DNA of 64,000 bases from Flammula alnicola (taxonomy: Eukaryota; Basidiomycota; Agaricomycetes; Agaricales; Strophariaceae), in NCBI GenBank assembly GCA_015499995.1, contig JADNRV010000016.1:248001-312000 (forward strand). Direction: 5' to 3'. The translations under genes were made by a program, and so were the position numbers. The notes below the pieces were generated by a model. That model saw nothing but the letters and a program-made list of their open reading frames with translations. It did no database searches and was not told the DNA's origin. This document shows, piece by piece, positions 35,701 through 47,639 of this stretch; positions within the stretch are counted from its first letter, which is position 1; every line of letters begins with the position of its first letter.

Positions 35701-37038
35701 CCGACTCATCCGCCCTCCGCCTATAATAATACCTACAACAATAATGGGACGAATGCCAATGCGAACGCGAGTAGTAATGTGACGCCTATCTATGCGCGTT
35801 TCTCGCATACGGAACCCCCATCAGGGGCGTTTATCGTACCGCCTGTCCGGTCGACGTCGCCTGTCCAAACGCAAACGCAAACGGCAAGCCAACAGCCCCG
35901 GCCAACCCAAACACGAACGCAGACGTCTCCGAACCTGTCCTACCCCAACAACCCGTCCGCACCGGCTCGCCTTCAGCGTACCACCACCACCACCAGCAGC
36001 AGCAACAGCACGTGCGCTCCGCCTCGTCGCCTGTGCCCAGCCCCACCTCTGCGGGCGGTGCGGTGGGTGCGGGGTCGCCGTACGGCTCCGGGTCGTCGGA
36101 CGTGGACGATGTGATGATCATCCCGTCGTCGGACGAGGAGGTGTCGCATGTCGGCGGGGGCGCGTGGAAGTTGGTGTCGAGGGGGTATGCGGTGGGCTCG
36201 GGGGGTGCGGGGTATGCTGGGGCTGCTGGGCCGCGGCCGGGGTCCGGGTCGGGTGGGGGTGGGGGTGGGTTTTTGGCGCTTGGTGGTGGTGGGGGGAAGA
36301 AGGACTCTAGGGAGAGGGAGAGGGAGGAGAAGCAGAGGATTCGGGCGATGCGTAGGAGGACGACGATGGATCGGAGTGGTGAGTTTTTTCTGTTTTTTTT
36401 TCTTGTCTGTTTTTATTTTGGCTTTTTTATGGGTGGTGGTGGTGGTGGTTATGCTTTGTGCTTTGTGTTCGGTGCTGTGGGTTTTTATATGGTTGGAGGG
36501 CGGTTAGAAGGGCTCGGAGGTCGTTTGGATTTGGATTTCATCGGACCCTTTTCAAGTCCGATTGGCTCCGTCTTGGTGCCCCTAACCTTAGGACTGCTTT
36601 GGACTTGGCGTTCTACTACTTTTCCTGCCGCCTTTTTCTCTTTCCCTTCTTTGTCGTCGTGCGATAGTCGTACTAACAACTACTTGTTTTTCAGATCTTG
36701 TAGAAAGTGATGGCGGGCATAGCAATGGCATGTTGCCTATCCAAGAAACACCCTCAGAGGCTGGATATGGGGGTGGGGGCGCGATCGGCGTCGTGCGCAG
36801 TCGGACGCTGCCATCGAGACGGAAGGGCGGCGAGGAGGATTTCGACGACAAGGAGAACGCGACGAAAGATAGGCTGAGAGAAGGTGCTGCGAACGTGCGT
36901 CCCGATCCGAAGGAACACCAGAAGGGCAAGGATAAGGAACGAGGGGAGAAGAGGGTGTTGAAGAAGCAGCGTCGGGTGTCGTCTGTGAACCGAGCGTCGG
37001 CGTCGACGCCCAATGCAACGAGTCTTGGTCGGACGTGA
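32745..37038 (+). CDS. RhoGAP-domain protein, Sac7/Bag7-like, with long low-complexity tail
   Basis: GTPase-activating protein for Rho-type GTPases controlling actin and cell-wall signalling. After LKAWWSQFNFV the RhoGAP domain reads HPVFGKPLKESLRYASVQIS, IPVVVAKCGLYLKEN, ATEVPGTFRVNGSNKRMREL (arginine-finger region), YGKSLDWKHESYTTHDVASV, FRRYLTQMPEPVIPYDMYHL, RANQYLLLYVLDLLSVFA and TNLAVIFRPG. Exons include 33177-33199, 33277-33362, 33573-33659, 34042-34074, 34166-34181, 34362-34514, 34618-36378 and 36695-37038. The exon 1/2 junction near 32890-32950 is uncertain. The tail is Gly-, Gln-, His-, Ser/Pro-rich and ends in a charged segment with RRVSSVNRASASTPNATSLG. Within the tail exon the frame shifts near 35490 and at the C run 35943-35946. 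The second shift is absent from two partial copies elsewhere in the window. Confidence 0.88.
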
Positions 37039-38097
37039 TCAATTGATCCTCCATCTCTCTTTCTTTCTTGGCTCCTTGGTTCGTAGACATTTTTGGTCTT
37101 TCCTTTCTTCTCCTTGTCTTCTCTCGACCGGTACTTTTTTTTGGATCTTGGGTTTCATTTCTCCAGACACTTGCAATTTTGATCATACCATCCATGCCTT
37201 TTCTACCTTGCATCCTTTTGACTGCTCCACATTTGCGGAAACTCGACACCACTCTCCGACTTATTGTACCTTTTACCCTTTACTCTCTCTCGCACGAGTC
37301 GGACTCGTTTATTCACATGTACGATATCTACAGCACTTCGAATTCTTGATCGCCAATCGTCCCATCTTTGGATCATCCACAATTCACCATCGATACATAT
37401 TGTTTCACCCCAGCAGGACGCAACCCCACACGAGACGACTGGATAACGAACTGGCGACCTGACTGGCGCATATATATAATTTGATACCGTTGTACATGTA
37501 TGGACAGACGTTGATACTTTTTTTTTTTTTGGACTTGGGCTTGGACTACTATTTTCAAGTACTAGTGCTACATACTACTAATTACTACGTAGGCTTATTT
37601 ACCTCGTTACTACCTACACGTACGATTACGGTTATGATTACGATCACGATATTTGTTGGTATATGTCGATTACTACGTAGATGAATACGATGATCGATAT
37701 GATTTTACTTGCATGTTCCTTTACGGACCTTGGGTCGGGCTTGGTGTCTTGAGGACGTGGCATTGACAACCGAGCGCGTACAATGGCAGTTGACTGGTGT
37801 TCTACTGACTCTGCTTGCTTCAAATAATTCACTCTATCATGATCTGTACAACTTATGTAACATTGATCACCGACAATGAGCGCAGTGGACCGGAGTCCAC
37901 TCACCGCCCACTTGTGAGATGTGACTCAACTTTGCCTATTTTGAAAGTAGTTCGAAAATCATGATAACCGGGCCTAACTTATGATACATGGAAGTCCAAC
38001 TGAAGGAACTTGGGAATCGAGTCTGGACTTAGGTGAATCTGGACTTAGGTGCATGACAGTGGCATATATTCACGCCTCCAACTAATTGTCCATACTA
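37039..38097. other. RhoGAP 3' flank, source of duplicated segments
   Basis: This is the 3' UTR and flank of the RhoGAP gene, T/C-rich, without a gene. About 37200-37270 and 37710-37950 recur near 60090-60440. 37865-37930 recurs at 45210-45275. The 3' UTR part is also present at the end of the 47640-48870 copy. Confidence 0.6.
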
Positions 38098-39160
38098 TAC
38101 TTAATTTCCTTGCGTACCCTTGCCTGGGTTTCCAAGACGCGTGCATGATATACAATTGGAAATTCGCACCAGTGCGAGTGGCATTTCTTTCTTATTCCAA
38201 ATGAAACTTTGCTGTGCTTGGCCACCCACAGCTTGCTTCTAGGCAAACTCCTTCTTGCGACGTTGTCCTCGGTGTCTCCAATTTGTCTCTTTTGAACGTG
38301 GGCTCCCTACTACTGCACCTCGGTGGTCGTACCTACTTCGAGGGGTGGTTTATTTGATATCATTTGATAGGACTATCTTCGATCGTATGAATTTATGACG
38401 CCTCTGTGCATCTGTGGTTGATGAGGTTTGTGCTTGTTGGCCCTTTGAATATTGGCCCTACGACACCGGGTCCTTTTGTCACCATCTACAATGCCTTTTG
38501 CGTGTCCGTATCAGACATCCCTTAAGGCTCCTTCAAGTTGGATGTTGTTCCATCTGCCCCCTGGTATGCTCGTATGTCACCTGCAGGGAAAGTTCATCCG
38601 ACGGGACTATCTTCGGTCCTGTCGATTTACGACGTCTACGCATGTGTATGAAATACTTTCCGTCTCTTATGGAATTGTTTTCAACCAGGAAGAATTATCA
38701 CAGCTTGCAAATTCGCATTGCAGATTTCTGTTTACATCTCCGCCTTTCATTTCTGTCCTCGTGTTCTGGAATCCCTTTCGTTCTTAAACTTCTTCTGCCC
38801 TCTCTTCTGCCGTTTCGTCTCTTGGTTTCTCTACTATTCTCTCTCTGCATCGTTATCCGCCCTCTAATCCACCTGTTCACTGAACCGCCCGGGAATATTC
38901 ACTCTACCCTCTAATCTTCCCAACGCCCGAACTCGAAAAAGAGTCTCAAGGCTATGCTGAAGTCTAGACTCCCACTAAAACATTGATGGCGACATTTGGA
39001 CTCGACCTCCGCCAAGCGCCGGGGTTGAGCGCTGGCGCTTATTTCTTCTGGCCCCCGTTCATAAGGCATATCTGCGAATCTGCGATTGCGTGCATGAGTG
39101 ATTTGATGCTGCCAGCATCAAGCTCCAGGGCGGTAGCTGTATGTGTCCACCGACTTAGTT
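38098..39160 (+). repeat. Repeat unit R, copy 1
   Basis: About 1 kb that recurs partly at 52900-53560 (inverted) and 58986-59900 (direct). Shared landmarks are TTTCCTTGCGTACCCTTGCC, GGGACTATCTTCGGTCCTGT and TTTCTGTCCTCGTGTTCT, plus a pyrimidine-rich stretch near 38800-38880. The short dispersed motif lies at 39001-39060. No coding capacity is recognisable. Confidence 0.75.
39001..39060 (+). repeat. Short dispersed motif, copy 3
   Basis: Forward copy: CTCCGCCAAGCGCCGGGGTT, then GAGCGCTGGCGCTTATTTCT and TCTGGCCCCCGTTC. It contains nested AGCGCC/GGCGCT inverted repeats. Confidence 0.75.
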
Positions 39161-39274
39161 CGCAGGAATTTGCATACCATAACCCATAGGCCCGCAATAT
39201 CCCATACCCCATACCTCCCCACGCGCAAAACCCCTAAGTTTTGAGTACTATATTTGGTAAAATCATAACTGTAC

Positions 39275-40217
39275 TACTCTATAGAGATGGAGCACTTCGA
39301 ATTCTACCGAAAGGCGATCCTCTGTTTAAAATTGACAGTCTTTCCATTCAATGTTCCATAGTGTACACGATGAGTGAGGAAGTGCCCCAAATCTATTTTA
39401 TGATCAATGGCAAGGCTATGGGGAATCCCTTGACCCCTTGACTAGGATGGTCAAGGGATCGACTTCTCCAAATCTTGGTCTGGCATCGTGATAGGAGCTT
39501 GAGTCAAAAAGTGACAATCGCCAGTGTGTTTGAGCTTTTTAAAATAGATCTCTGAGAAAAAGTTTATATGCATCACATTGCGCTCATATACGTTCTCCCA
39601 AGCTGTAAAGCATAGTGCCTCTCTTGTGGGTCGAAAATATCTCCGTGTCTGGGACACGAGTATCAAGGTCCAGGTTTTCACCGCCTTAGAGCCATCAGCG
39701 CATTGTCAATTAAACTTCTCCGTGTGCAGAATTGGTTGATAGAAAGGCAGCAAGTGAACTGCGGAAGTGTGTCGGAAGAACTCAAATCAAATAAGTAGCG
39801 CCCGTGATCGCATGACCGCGATCAAAGAGGAAATAAAGTCTCACAATTAGTTGGCGCTTGTCCATTCCATTGGACTTCCAGTGGAGCCTCGGTTGCAGAA
39901 AAAATGAAACTCCTCGGAGAATGATAAAAAATCGGTTTTAATTAACAGGGTACAATAATCTGGAGTCACGGTGCCGTAGTGGTGCCAACTTATCTCAGGC
40001 TGTTATCCAGTCAATCATGTGTAAACCAATAAGAGACATGGAATGCGATGTAGAACCTTCTTGTCAATAGAATACAAAGAAAGTTTCCGCTCGTGCATCT
40101 ACATACATCCAACTTGCACCCTAAATCCACACCAACGAAGAAGATCCTGTACATGCTAACGTTAACCCAGTCGCAGAGATAGAGCACCGACGCACGCACG
40201 TTTGCAAATTTGCATTG
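39275..40217 (+). repeat. Repeat unit S, copy 1
   Basis: The first 770 bases recur directly at 45858-46512. The last 80 bases (40139-40217) recur inverted at 47560-47630, so the two pieces flank the carbonic anhydrase gene. Landmarks are TTCAATGTTCCATAGTGTAC and GTAAACCAATAAGAGACATG. No gene is seen inside. Confidence 0.75.
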
Positions 40218-40301
40218 TTACATGGTCGAAAGGCTTCTTTTCACATTCTCTGATATTGAAAGATGCTTCGACGCCAGGAGCCAATAATTTGTGAGGGGAG
40301 A

Positions 40302-41380
40302 GACGATCAGTCTTATTCGATCCCATCAAGAAGCTCTAAAGTCGTCTAAAAGAAATTTCCATGTCACAGGGGGATGGGTCCGATGGGATGGGTAAATTCT
40401 CAATTCCCTCATAAGGATTTTCCTCGGCCATCAGCATTCCCACGATGCATGATGTGCTGCCGATCGGCACGTCGACGCCGTTCTGCGTCGTCGACATCCA
40501 TCGTGAGCGCGGCTTGAACATGGCCCCAACCGTTTTCGCCGTTGTTCGAACCGGAAGTATTAATGATGCTTGTGCCGTAGAATAACAGTGGAGGCTTTAT
40601 AATTCGCAAGATTTTCGAGGGTGGGTTTGCATTGATGTCAGGATAAGTTTGTTGGCACCCAGTTAGCGTCTCAGCACAAGGGATCGTGGAAATGGACAGA
40701 TGCAAAACAACCTTTGTTGAAAGAAGCATTCGTATAATATTAGCATCTGCCTTGGAATATCTGATTAACTTGAATGCTTAGATAGCGAAGTTTAGAAAGG
40801 AAGACATGAAAATATTTCCTATGATATGTCCTAGATACTTCCCTCGCCTCTCGCGAAGTTAGCGCTTTGGAATTTTCCAGCTTGTTGAAGATGTGGATTG
40901 ATAATTCCTGTCAACTCGTGCCATTGTTTGAAACAGAATGCAGAGTGTAAGTGGAAACTCAATTGCACTTCCTCGCCCTCGACGGGCGCTTATATGTTCG
41001 TAGTTCAAAACTTGTAGTTAAAGTACCTAGGAGTGACTGAGTCCAAATTTACACAAAATGTATACAAGGCTAGGTAAGGGATATGCAAGAAATCTGGAAG
41101 AGAGAAAAGACGAGTAAGAAAGAATTAAAAAAAGGAGTTACGAAACCCGGACGAATCGAGAATATCGATGCCGTCCTGCCGAATCCTGACTTGCGCGTTA
41201 TGCCGCTCATGCCGTCCAGTCTGGGTATTTCTGGGTGACACGGAGCATTGCAGGATGGTTCTTATTCAAAGCCGAGGCAATTTATTGTGGCAAGGGATTC
41301 GAGGGCAATTCTTGTGACTCCTACATACTTCTGCCGCTTCCCTGTCTTTCATTTGATGGGATCGAATAAGACTGATCGTC
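40302..41380. mobile_element. 1.08-kb segment bounded by perfect 28-bp inverted repeats
   Basis: GACGATCAGTCTTATTCGAT plus eight more bases at 40302-40329 is perfectly repeated in inverse orientation at 41353-41380. Outward of this, TTGTGAGG and its counterpart suggest the similarity extends a little further. The interior has one modest minus-strand frame (40409-40729, 106 residues, ending ADRQHIMHRGNADGRGKSL) with no recognisable domain. This looks like a non-autonomous or decayed TIR transposon, but no target-site duplication was identified. Confidence 0.65.
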
Positions 41381-41953
41381 AGTAGCCTCATAATTTGTCT
41401 ACCTGTGTTCTAAACTGTCAACGCACTTGGATAGCAGGCGCCTAAATTTGCGCTCTCTCTCTCTCACGTTTAACTTTCATCTCGGTCTCAATGAACTACT
41501 ACTAGACATAACTCAGTTATCTGCTCTTATCTTTAATTTCATGTTTTGGCCGTCCTATTCCTTTCTGGTTGCATGATTCGCCATGACTGAATTGAGAAGT
41601 GTACTTCCGAAATATACATTCAGGAGACAGGATGCGATAGATGCCTGCCCACGGCGAGATGAAACTTCTTATGTTTGATATCACAGAATTGGGGAACAGA
41701 TGACCCTCCTACTTTCGCAGATAGGACCCAAAACATTTGCTTGTGATACAGTGCTCGACTGACGAAGATATGGGACCGATTTGTCTGCCAGGGCAGCTTC
41801 GCCATTCCCATGGATTTCCTTCCTAGGCAGCGACCGATTTACGAGAAGAGTCGACGTTAAAGAGGAGTGCCTGAAGTTCAAAGCATGACGTGCTTCCAGA
41901 ATAGTACTCTTTGACAATGCTGTTGCTCCTAGACTCGTGACCACTCCCTCGTA

Positions 41954-41973
41954 CTCGTTCCTCGAGGAACGAG
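41954..41973. promoter_or_regulatory. Perfect 20-bp palindrome upstream of tyrosinase
   Basis: CTCGTTCCTCGAGGAACGAG is a perfect palindrome, 66 bases before a TATA box and 240 bases before the tyrosinase ATG. Its position and symmetry suit a dimeric transcription-factor site; the factor is unknown. Confidence 0.5.
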
Positions 41974-42038
41974 GGAACGGTCACCGGTCTACGTTGCGCC
42001 AAACAAACAGAAGTATAGCATACAGTGGGTTCACCGCA

Positions 42039-42046
42039 TATAAAAG
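42039..42046 (+). promoter_or_regulatory. TATA box of tyrosinase gene
   Basis: TATAAAAG lies 168 bases before the tyrosinase ATG. A probable 5' UTR intron (donor GTAAGT near 42130, acceptor TAG at 42190) would lie between transcription start and ATG. Confidence 0.6.
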
Positions 42047-42213
42047 ATTGTGCGTACCAATTTCAAGTCTCGTCAGTCGTACACAGGTTCCCCTGCTTCC
42101 GACGACAGTCAGATTTTCTTCGCACCCTCAGCCAGTAAGTTGTCACATCTTATCAGCTGCTTGTTCATTGACTAATGCACGTCGACGTAGTCACTTAATT
42201 TGTGCTAAACGCC

Positions 42214-43993
42214 ATGAGTTCAGTTCGTGTCCGTCACTCCCTCCAACATATTCAGCAGCTATACGATTCGGGTGAAGATCGATCGAAGCTTGAAAACCTT
42301 ATCCGGGCATTCCGCGGTATTCAGGCTCTTCCACCCGACGATTCAAAGTCCTTCTTTCACCTCGCTGGCTTGCACGGCTTGCCTTACCGTGGACCGGGAG
42401 AAACGGACCCAGCATGGTGGGGAGGGTATTGCTGGCATGGCAGTGTTCTGTTCCCTACCTGGCATCGCATTTATATGCTTCACCTTGAGGATGCACTGCG
42501 AAGCATCCCTCGCTGTCAAGATGTCACTCTCCCATTCTGGGATGAGCTAGCTAACCTGGAGTCCACTGGCGAGCCATTGATTCCATCTGTCCTTACTTCC
42601 CCGACCTTCGAACTGGACGGTCGCACCGACAATCCGCTTTACTCGTACAAGCTCCAAAAAGGCCTGGTTGAGAAGGTCGAGGATAACCGATACAGCAAAC
42701 ACGCAGGATATGATACCGTCCGATACCCGCTCTCAGGTGAGTATCGCGTCGCAGCGGCCCCAGCTCCTTGTTACAATCTCCGAATGCTAATTTACGTTGT
42801 CTACTAGGCTTGGTGGGAACCGAGGCAGATAGACAGGAAACACAGGCGCATAATGCGGCGTTCCCAGATCAAGCTCAGAACACCAAGACACTCAACAATA
42901 ATGTAACTGAGTGGCTGCTGGGCACTGTCAAGATCCCGAACGACCCGAAGGACACCAGACGGCCAGACACCTACTCCGTTCGTGCGAGATTTTTGCGATG
43001 TCTCCTTGCACCCAACTACACAGTCTTTTCGAACACGGCCTCCCAGAACCAGTGGATTAAAGACCATGGGCAGGACCCTTCAACGAGTCACTACGTCGTT
43101 TCATTGGAAAGTCCGCATAATGCGATCCATCTTGCTGTTGGGGGGTTCTACCAGGAGGGGGTGTATAATGCCGCCCCCATCCGTGGCGCCAATGGCGATA
43201 TGGGCGACAACGAGACAGCTGGCTTTGATCCGATATTCTTCTTCCATCATTGCTTCATCGACTATACTTTTTCAGTGTGGCAGCGGCTTTGGAATTGTAC
43301 GAAACGTGGTGACCTGACTCTCATTCGGGATTATCCTGGAACGATCCTGACTGAAGGGCAGCCGCCGAATTTCCCTCGTGGTACCCATATTAATATGACG
43401 ACACCCCTTTACCCATTCAAAAAGCCCAGCGGAGAGGACTATACTTCGGACAATGCGACTGATCTCAACGAGTTGGGTATCGCTTACGGTCTTGGTTCCC
43501 TTGATCCCCTAATCCCGTGGGCGTTGAGCCGGCGAGGTCGAGAAAATCCCCCTTCGACATCATTAATCCCCAACTCCCCGATCCCATGACGCTCGCAGGC
43601 AGCAATCCAAATGTCGTTAACCCCTTCTCCCGCACAAAATGGGTACATAATATCAGCCGCACTCAATACGAGGGTTCGTTTGTCATTCGGTTGTACGCTC
43701 GGGGACATGACGGCAAGGAGGTCGAGGTTGGCAGGGAACCTATTTTGAGTCGTTGGAACGTGAAAGGTTGTCGTAATTGCCAGAGCCATCTCGACGTGGA
43801 CTTGTATGTTCCCATCGACGCAGCGACGTTGGAACTTTTCGAAGGTCCGGCGGGTCCCACGGGCAGGAAGGCAGAAATCGACTGGCTGGTAAAGATTCAC
43901 GCTCGCGACGGGTTGCACGAATTTCCTACTGCGGCCCCAGGCGAAGATCGCGGTGGTGAGCCAGTTGAAAGGCCCAAGGTAGACGATCTTTGA
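42214..43993 (+). CDS. Tyrosinase (polyphenol oxidase)
   Basis: Type-3 dicopper enzyme oxidising monophenols and diphenols toward melanin. The first exon is 42214-42736 and the second begins at 42808. Copper site A is in AGLHGLPYRGPG and CWHGSVLFPTWHRIYMLHLE. Copper site B is in LESPHNAIHLAVGG and DPIFFFHHCFIDYTFSVWQ. No signal peptide is present, as in mushroom tyrosinases. The C-terminal region continues in a second frame (SPFDIINPQLPDPMTL, NPFSRTKWVHNISRTQYEGS, then a domain ending PVERPKVDDL). The switch falls at the CCC of 43514-43516, where one additional base would join the two halves and give the usual full length. As written, the first frame would end soon after 43580. Confidence 0.9.
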
Positions 43994-44329
43994 TTGCCCG
44001 TGAATGTGAAGGAAGGCACTCTAATTCTGTAGTTTGCGAAATCTCTCTTGTGCGCTCCAACAGCGTCCATCTGTATTATAATGTGCTTCAACAGTGCCTC
44101 GTTCATCTTCTATGCCTTACCTCGTTCTGCTCGGATGCGTTTAGTCTTGCTTGAATGTAGAATCGAATACAATGTAACCTTTTGCTTACCCATGACTTTG
44201 TAACAAATCGATCTGTAGGCAGAATCTCAATCACCACGTTTGCCGAATCCAATAAAACATGTACCGGAATAAGTCTGCATGTTCGGAGTTGACGAGTTCC
44301 ACCTCCTCCATAATTGGGGGAAATCAGGA

Positions 44330-44942
44330 TTTCCGCCGCTGCCGGGCGGGTTTCCGGGGGGGTGGAGACGAGGGCGGCTTTGGGGGTGTTGGCGGCGGGC
44401 AGGAATACGGAGGTGCAGGAGGGGCGGGACCATCAGGAGGGCACGTCGACGCCGACGAGGCAGGCTGTGGTGGATAGCGTGTGGAATGCGGAGGTGGGGC
44501 CTGGGCCGAGCACGTTGAGGACGACGACGAGGCAGAGGGTTGTTAGTGGTGCCAGAGGTTGGGGCGTGGTATACCCATGAGCAGGTTCGCCCTGAGCCGC
44601 AGAGGAATAATTCGCATCCCATTGTGAGTCATAACAGTCTCCGCGTCGGCCATCACCAACACCACAGCAGCAACGACACCCAGAGCAGAACTCGTACTTC
44701 AACGTTCAACGTTCAACCCTTACTCGCACTCGAACGACAACCCCAACCCAAATTCGAGAGCAAAGCCGAATCTAAGTCTGTCTTCAACTGCAACTCCGAA
44801 CGAGTATCAATTTGAGGGACAAGGACAAGGACTGACGGCTGAACTTGGGCTTTGGCTTTGGCATGGCGGCGACGTCGACGTCTGGGAGTGCATTTGCGAC
44901 GCCGATGTCGTTAACGCCGCCATCGCCTGTGGAGGGTAGTAC
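44330..44942 (+). pseudogene. RhoGAP tail-exon fragment 1
   Basis: Matches the Gly-rich to Gln-rich part of the RhoGAP tail exon (about 34760-35470), including the GGGGGTGTTGGCGGCGGGCA stretch and the GAGGCAGAGGGTTGTTAGTG stretch. About 50 bases corresponding to 34868-34918 and some CAG repeats are missing. The frame is broken. The copy stops abruptly at the point equivalent to 35470. Confidence 0.85.
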
Positions 44943-45209
44943 CGTAACCTTCTCCCAACCTTTGTGCTTGTTCAGCAAGTCATGTGAGAACGGCATTTGC
45001 CGTTGTTCTTTGAGGTCAGAATCATTCCAACTTGAGTCTTGCGGATGCCCTTGAACGTCCTTTGAACTTTCTTCACAATTCTATCTCTCCGCACCCCAGA
45101 AGCACTTGCAGCATGCATGTGTTGATCGTACGACACCATCGCAAGAACTTGAAGTCGATGTCGTACCTATCATCCAATCGCCCCAAACCGTCTTGTATCA
45201 ATGAATTCT

Positions 45210-45275
45210 GATGTCATTTACTGACAACGAGCGCAGTGGACTTGGAGTCCACTCACCGCCCACTTGAAAGATGTG
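45210..45275 (+). repeat. Small copy of RhoGAP 3' flank segment
   Basis: ACGAGCGCAGTGGACTTGGA and following bases match 37865-37930 and 60340-60410. The unit contains GAGTCCACTCACCGCC in all three places. Confidence 0.75.
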
Positions 45276-45857
45276 ATGATATTAATAGTTGAACGTTGAG
45301 TGACTGAGGGTGAAAGGCTCCATGGGCAAAGTAGAGTTGATGAGCAACTTTGAACGACATCAGCAAACGGAGCACACTTTATAGTCATCCAATCACACCG
45401 CCCCTTATACAGGATCTGCATACACACGTTCTAACTACACTACTTACTATGCCCTTTCTGTCAATCACAATCACGACTGGTGTGAACACTGAACATCGTG
45501 GAGCCAGAGAGGTCCGTCCTGAATAGGGACATCCATGGTATTCCCTAGAAGGACGCACCCAGATACGATGCAAACAGCCTCCTCGACCAAGAAACGGCTG
45601 TATTTGTCAAAATGTGCGCGAGTACCTGGGACGTTAGATACGGATTATTTGTCTTCTACCACACAATAGGGTAAATATGATAACTTGAAGGGGTCGGCTC
45701 GAGACTGTGAAATCGGCCTGGAAGATCAGCGTGTTGGAAGCAGAGTTCTTACACTCAGAACCTGGCCTACAACCAAAAATAATTCTGGGGTCTTGATTAT
45801 TTCTGGCCAGCAACACAAAGTAAATCGGATAAAAAAAATTACGTAGTGGACATGGCC

Positions 45858-46512
45858 GAGATGGAACACCTTCGAATTCGACTGAAAGGCGATCCTCTGT
45901 TTGGGCCTTTCATTCAATGTTCCATAGTGTACACGATGAGTAAGGGAGGGCCCAAATCTACCTTATGATCAATGACAAGGCTATGGGAAATCCCTTGACC
46001 CCTTGATTAGGATGGCCAGGGGGATCGACTTCTCTAAATCTTGGTCTGACATCGTGATTAGTGATTATATGAGGTTGAGGTCCAGGAAAATAACAACCGC
46101 CATTATCTCTGAGAGAAAAAAGTTCGTATGCGTCACATTGCGCTCACATATGTTTTCCCGTTTTCCCAAGATGTAAAGCGTAGCGCCTATCTTGTGCGTC
46201 GAAAATATCTCTACGTCTGGGACACGAGTATCAAGGTCCAGGTTTTCACCGCCTTAGAGCCACAAGCACCTTATCAATTAGACATCTCCGTGTGCAGCAA
46301 TGGTTGATGAGGACACTGCAAGTGCACTGCGCCAGTGTGCCGGAAGAACTCAAAATCGAATAAGTGGCGCCCGTGATCGCATGACCACGATCAAAGAGGA
46401 AATAAAGTCACACACGCGCGACTTCCAGTGGGGGATTAATTAGCGCTGTAGTGAAGTTGCTAACCTATCTGTTGTCCGGTCACTCATGCGTAAACCAATA
46501 AGAGACATGGCT
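45858..46512 (+). repeat. Repeat unit S, copy 2 (left of carbonic anhydrase)
   Basis: Direct copy of 39275-40040 with scattered substitutions and small deletions. It ends 335 bases before the carbonic anhydrase ATG. No gene is inside. Confidence 0.8.
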
Positions 46513-46847
46513 TCAAGCCTGACTTAACCAACTCGAACAGACACCGCCACGATGTAAAGCCAATGTAAAGCAGTTACGGCCATTGCACTTGATCTACCCG
46601 ATTTGTATAGAACCTATTTGGAACCTATGACAGACAGCTCAAATGTTTATAAGAAGAAGAGGGGTACAAATGAGAGGCAGCTGATATGATAATGACTGAT
46701 TCGAAAGACAGCGGCGTCAAGTAGCAGTGACCATCTATTTTCAAGGCGATCAGATAGTACCTAAGTACTAGTTTTATATAAAGAGCTCTCAAAAATGCGT
46801 CCCCCCTCTTTCTGCATCCGCGATTCTTGTGTTCACTGTCCACTCCA

Positions 46848-47523
46848 ATGGAAGACTATGCGACATACTTACCCCCGCCGAGTGCTACACATGAAGAAAG
46901 AGCCGCCGTAGGACATACACCTCCCCAGCAAAAACCAACTGTAAGTCTGCTCACTTCCCGACTCCTTGTTATAATGGCTGAAAATAGTGAAAACGCAGAT
47001 CTTTTGGATAGGATGCGCTGATGCTAGGGTGTCAGAGGCCAAAGTCCTACCCGGGAAGGAGATATTCGTTCAGAGAAACATCGCAAAGTGAGTCTGAATC
47101 GAACACTTCCAAGTCCCTGAAGTCTTCTATGCTAACTGTACATTTTTTTCCGGCAGCCAATTCCAAGTGTTCGACGGCAACGCCATCGCTGCCCTCGCCT
47201 ACGCAGTCTCACTCTCAACAATCGAAGAAATCATGGTTGTCGGTCACACCGACTGTGGCGGCATTCATGCCTGCTACGACGCCGCTCACGACCATCCTCC
47301 GCACCTGCATTGGTCCCTGTGGAATTGGCTCCAGCACCTCAAGATGCTCGCGATAACGAATAAGGATCTTACGCAGCGTCAGCTTACTGAACTGAATGTA
47401 CGCGTGCAAGCAGCGAATGTGTGCTCAGTATTGAGTACAGTGACAAATCGGCAGCTGAAGTTGAGTGGATATGTGTATGATGTTGGTAACTCGAAGTTGG
47501 AGGAAGTTAAGCTGGATTTGTAA
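46848..47523 (+). CDS. Beta-class carbonic anhydrase
   Basis: Zinc enzyme interconverting CO2 and bicarbonate. Exons are 46848-46940, 46999-47087 and 47157-47523. Zinc ligands are in IGCADARVSEAKVLPGKEIF (Cys, with the Asp-Arg dyad) and VVGHTDCGGIHA (His and Cys). The intervening RNIANQFQVFDGNAIAALAY is the usual helix after the first ligand. The protein is about 180 residues, somewhat short: the region before the first ligand is only about 35 residues and Pro-rich (MEDYATYLPPPSATHEERAA). The end VGNSKLEEVKLDL is typical, giving the family's final strand. No targeting peptide is evident, so a cytosolic enzyme is likely. The gene lies between two pieces of a disrupted RhoGAP copy and between direct and inverted parts of repeat unit S. 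Confidence 0.9.
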
Positions 47524-47559
47524 TAAGTAATACTTTTGGACGATGCAACGATTCAAATT

Positions 47560-47630
47560 TGCAAACGTGCGTGAGTCGGTGCCGTATCTCTGCGACCGGG
47601 TTAGGATATACAGGATCTTCAATGTAACAC
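47560..47630 (-). repeat. Repeat unit S, inverted right-end piece
   Basis: Reverse-complement match to 40139-40217, including AAATTTGCAAACGTGCGTG and TATCTCTGCGAC. It begins about 37 bases after the carbonic anhydrase stop. Confidence 0.75.
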
Positions 47631-47639
47631 CTACTGTAT

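Noticed and set aside
35209..35808. 199-residue minus-strand frame rich in Arg, Leu and Met
   Set aside because: Antisense of the Gln/His/Thr-rich RhoGAP tail exon, with no recognisable family.
44279..44580. Possible separate small Gly/Arg-rich genes
   Set aside because: They lie wholly within a duplicated, frame-broken RhoGAP fragment.
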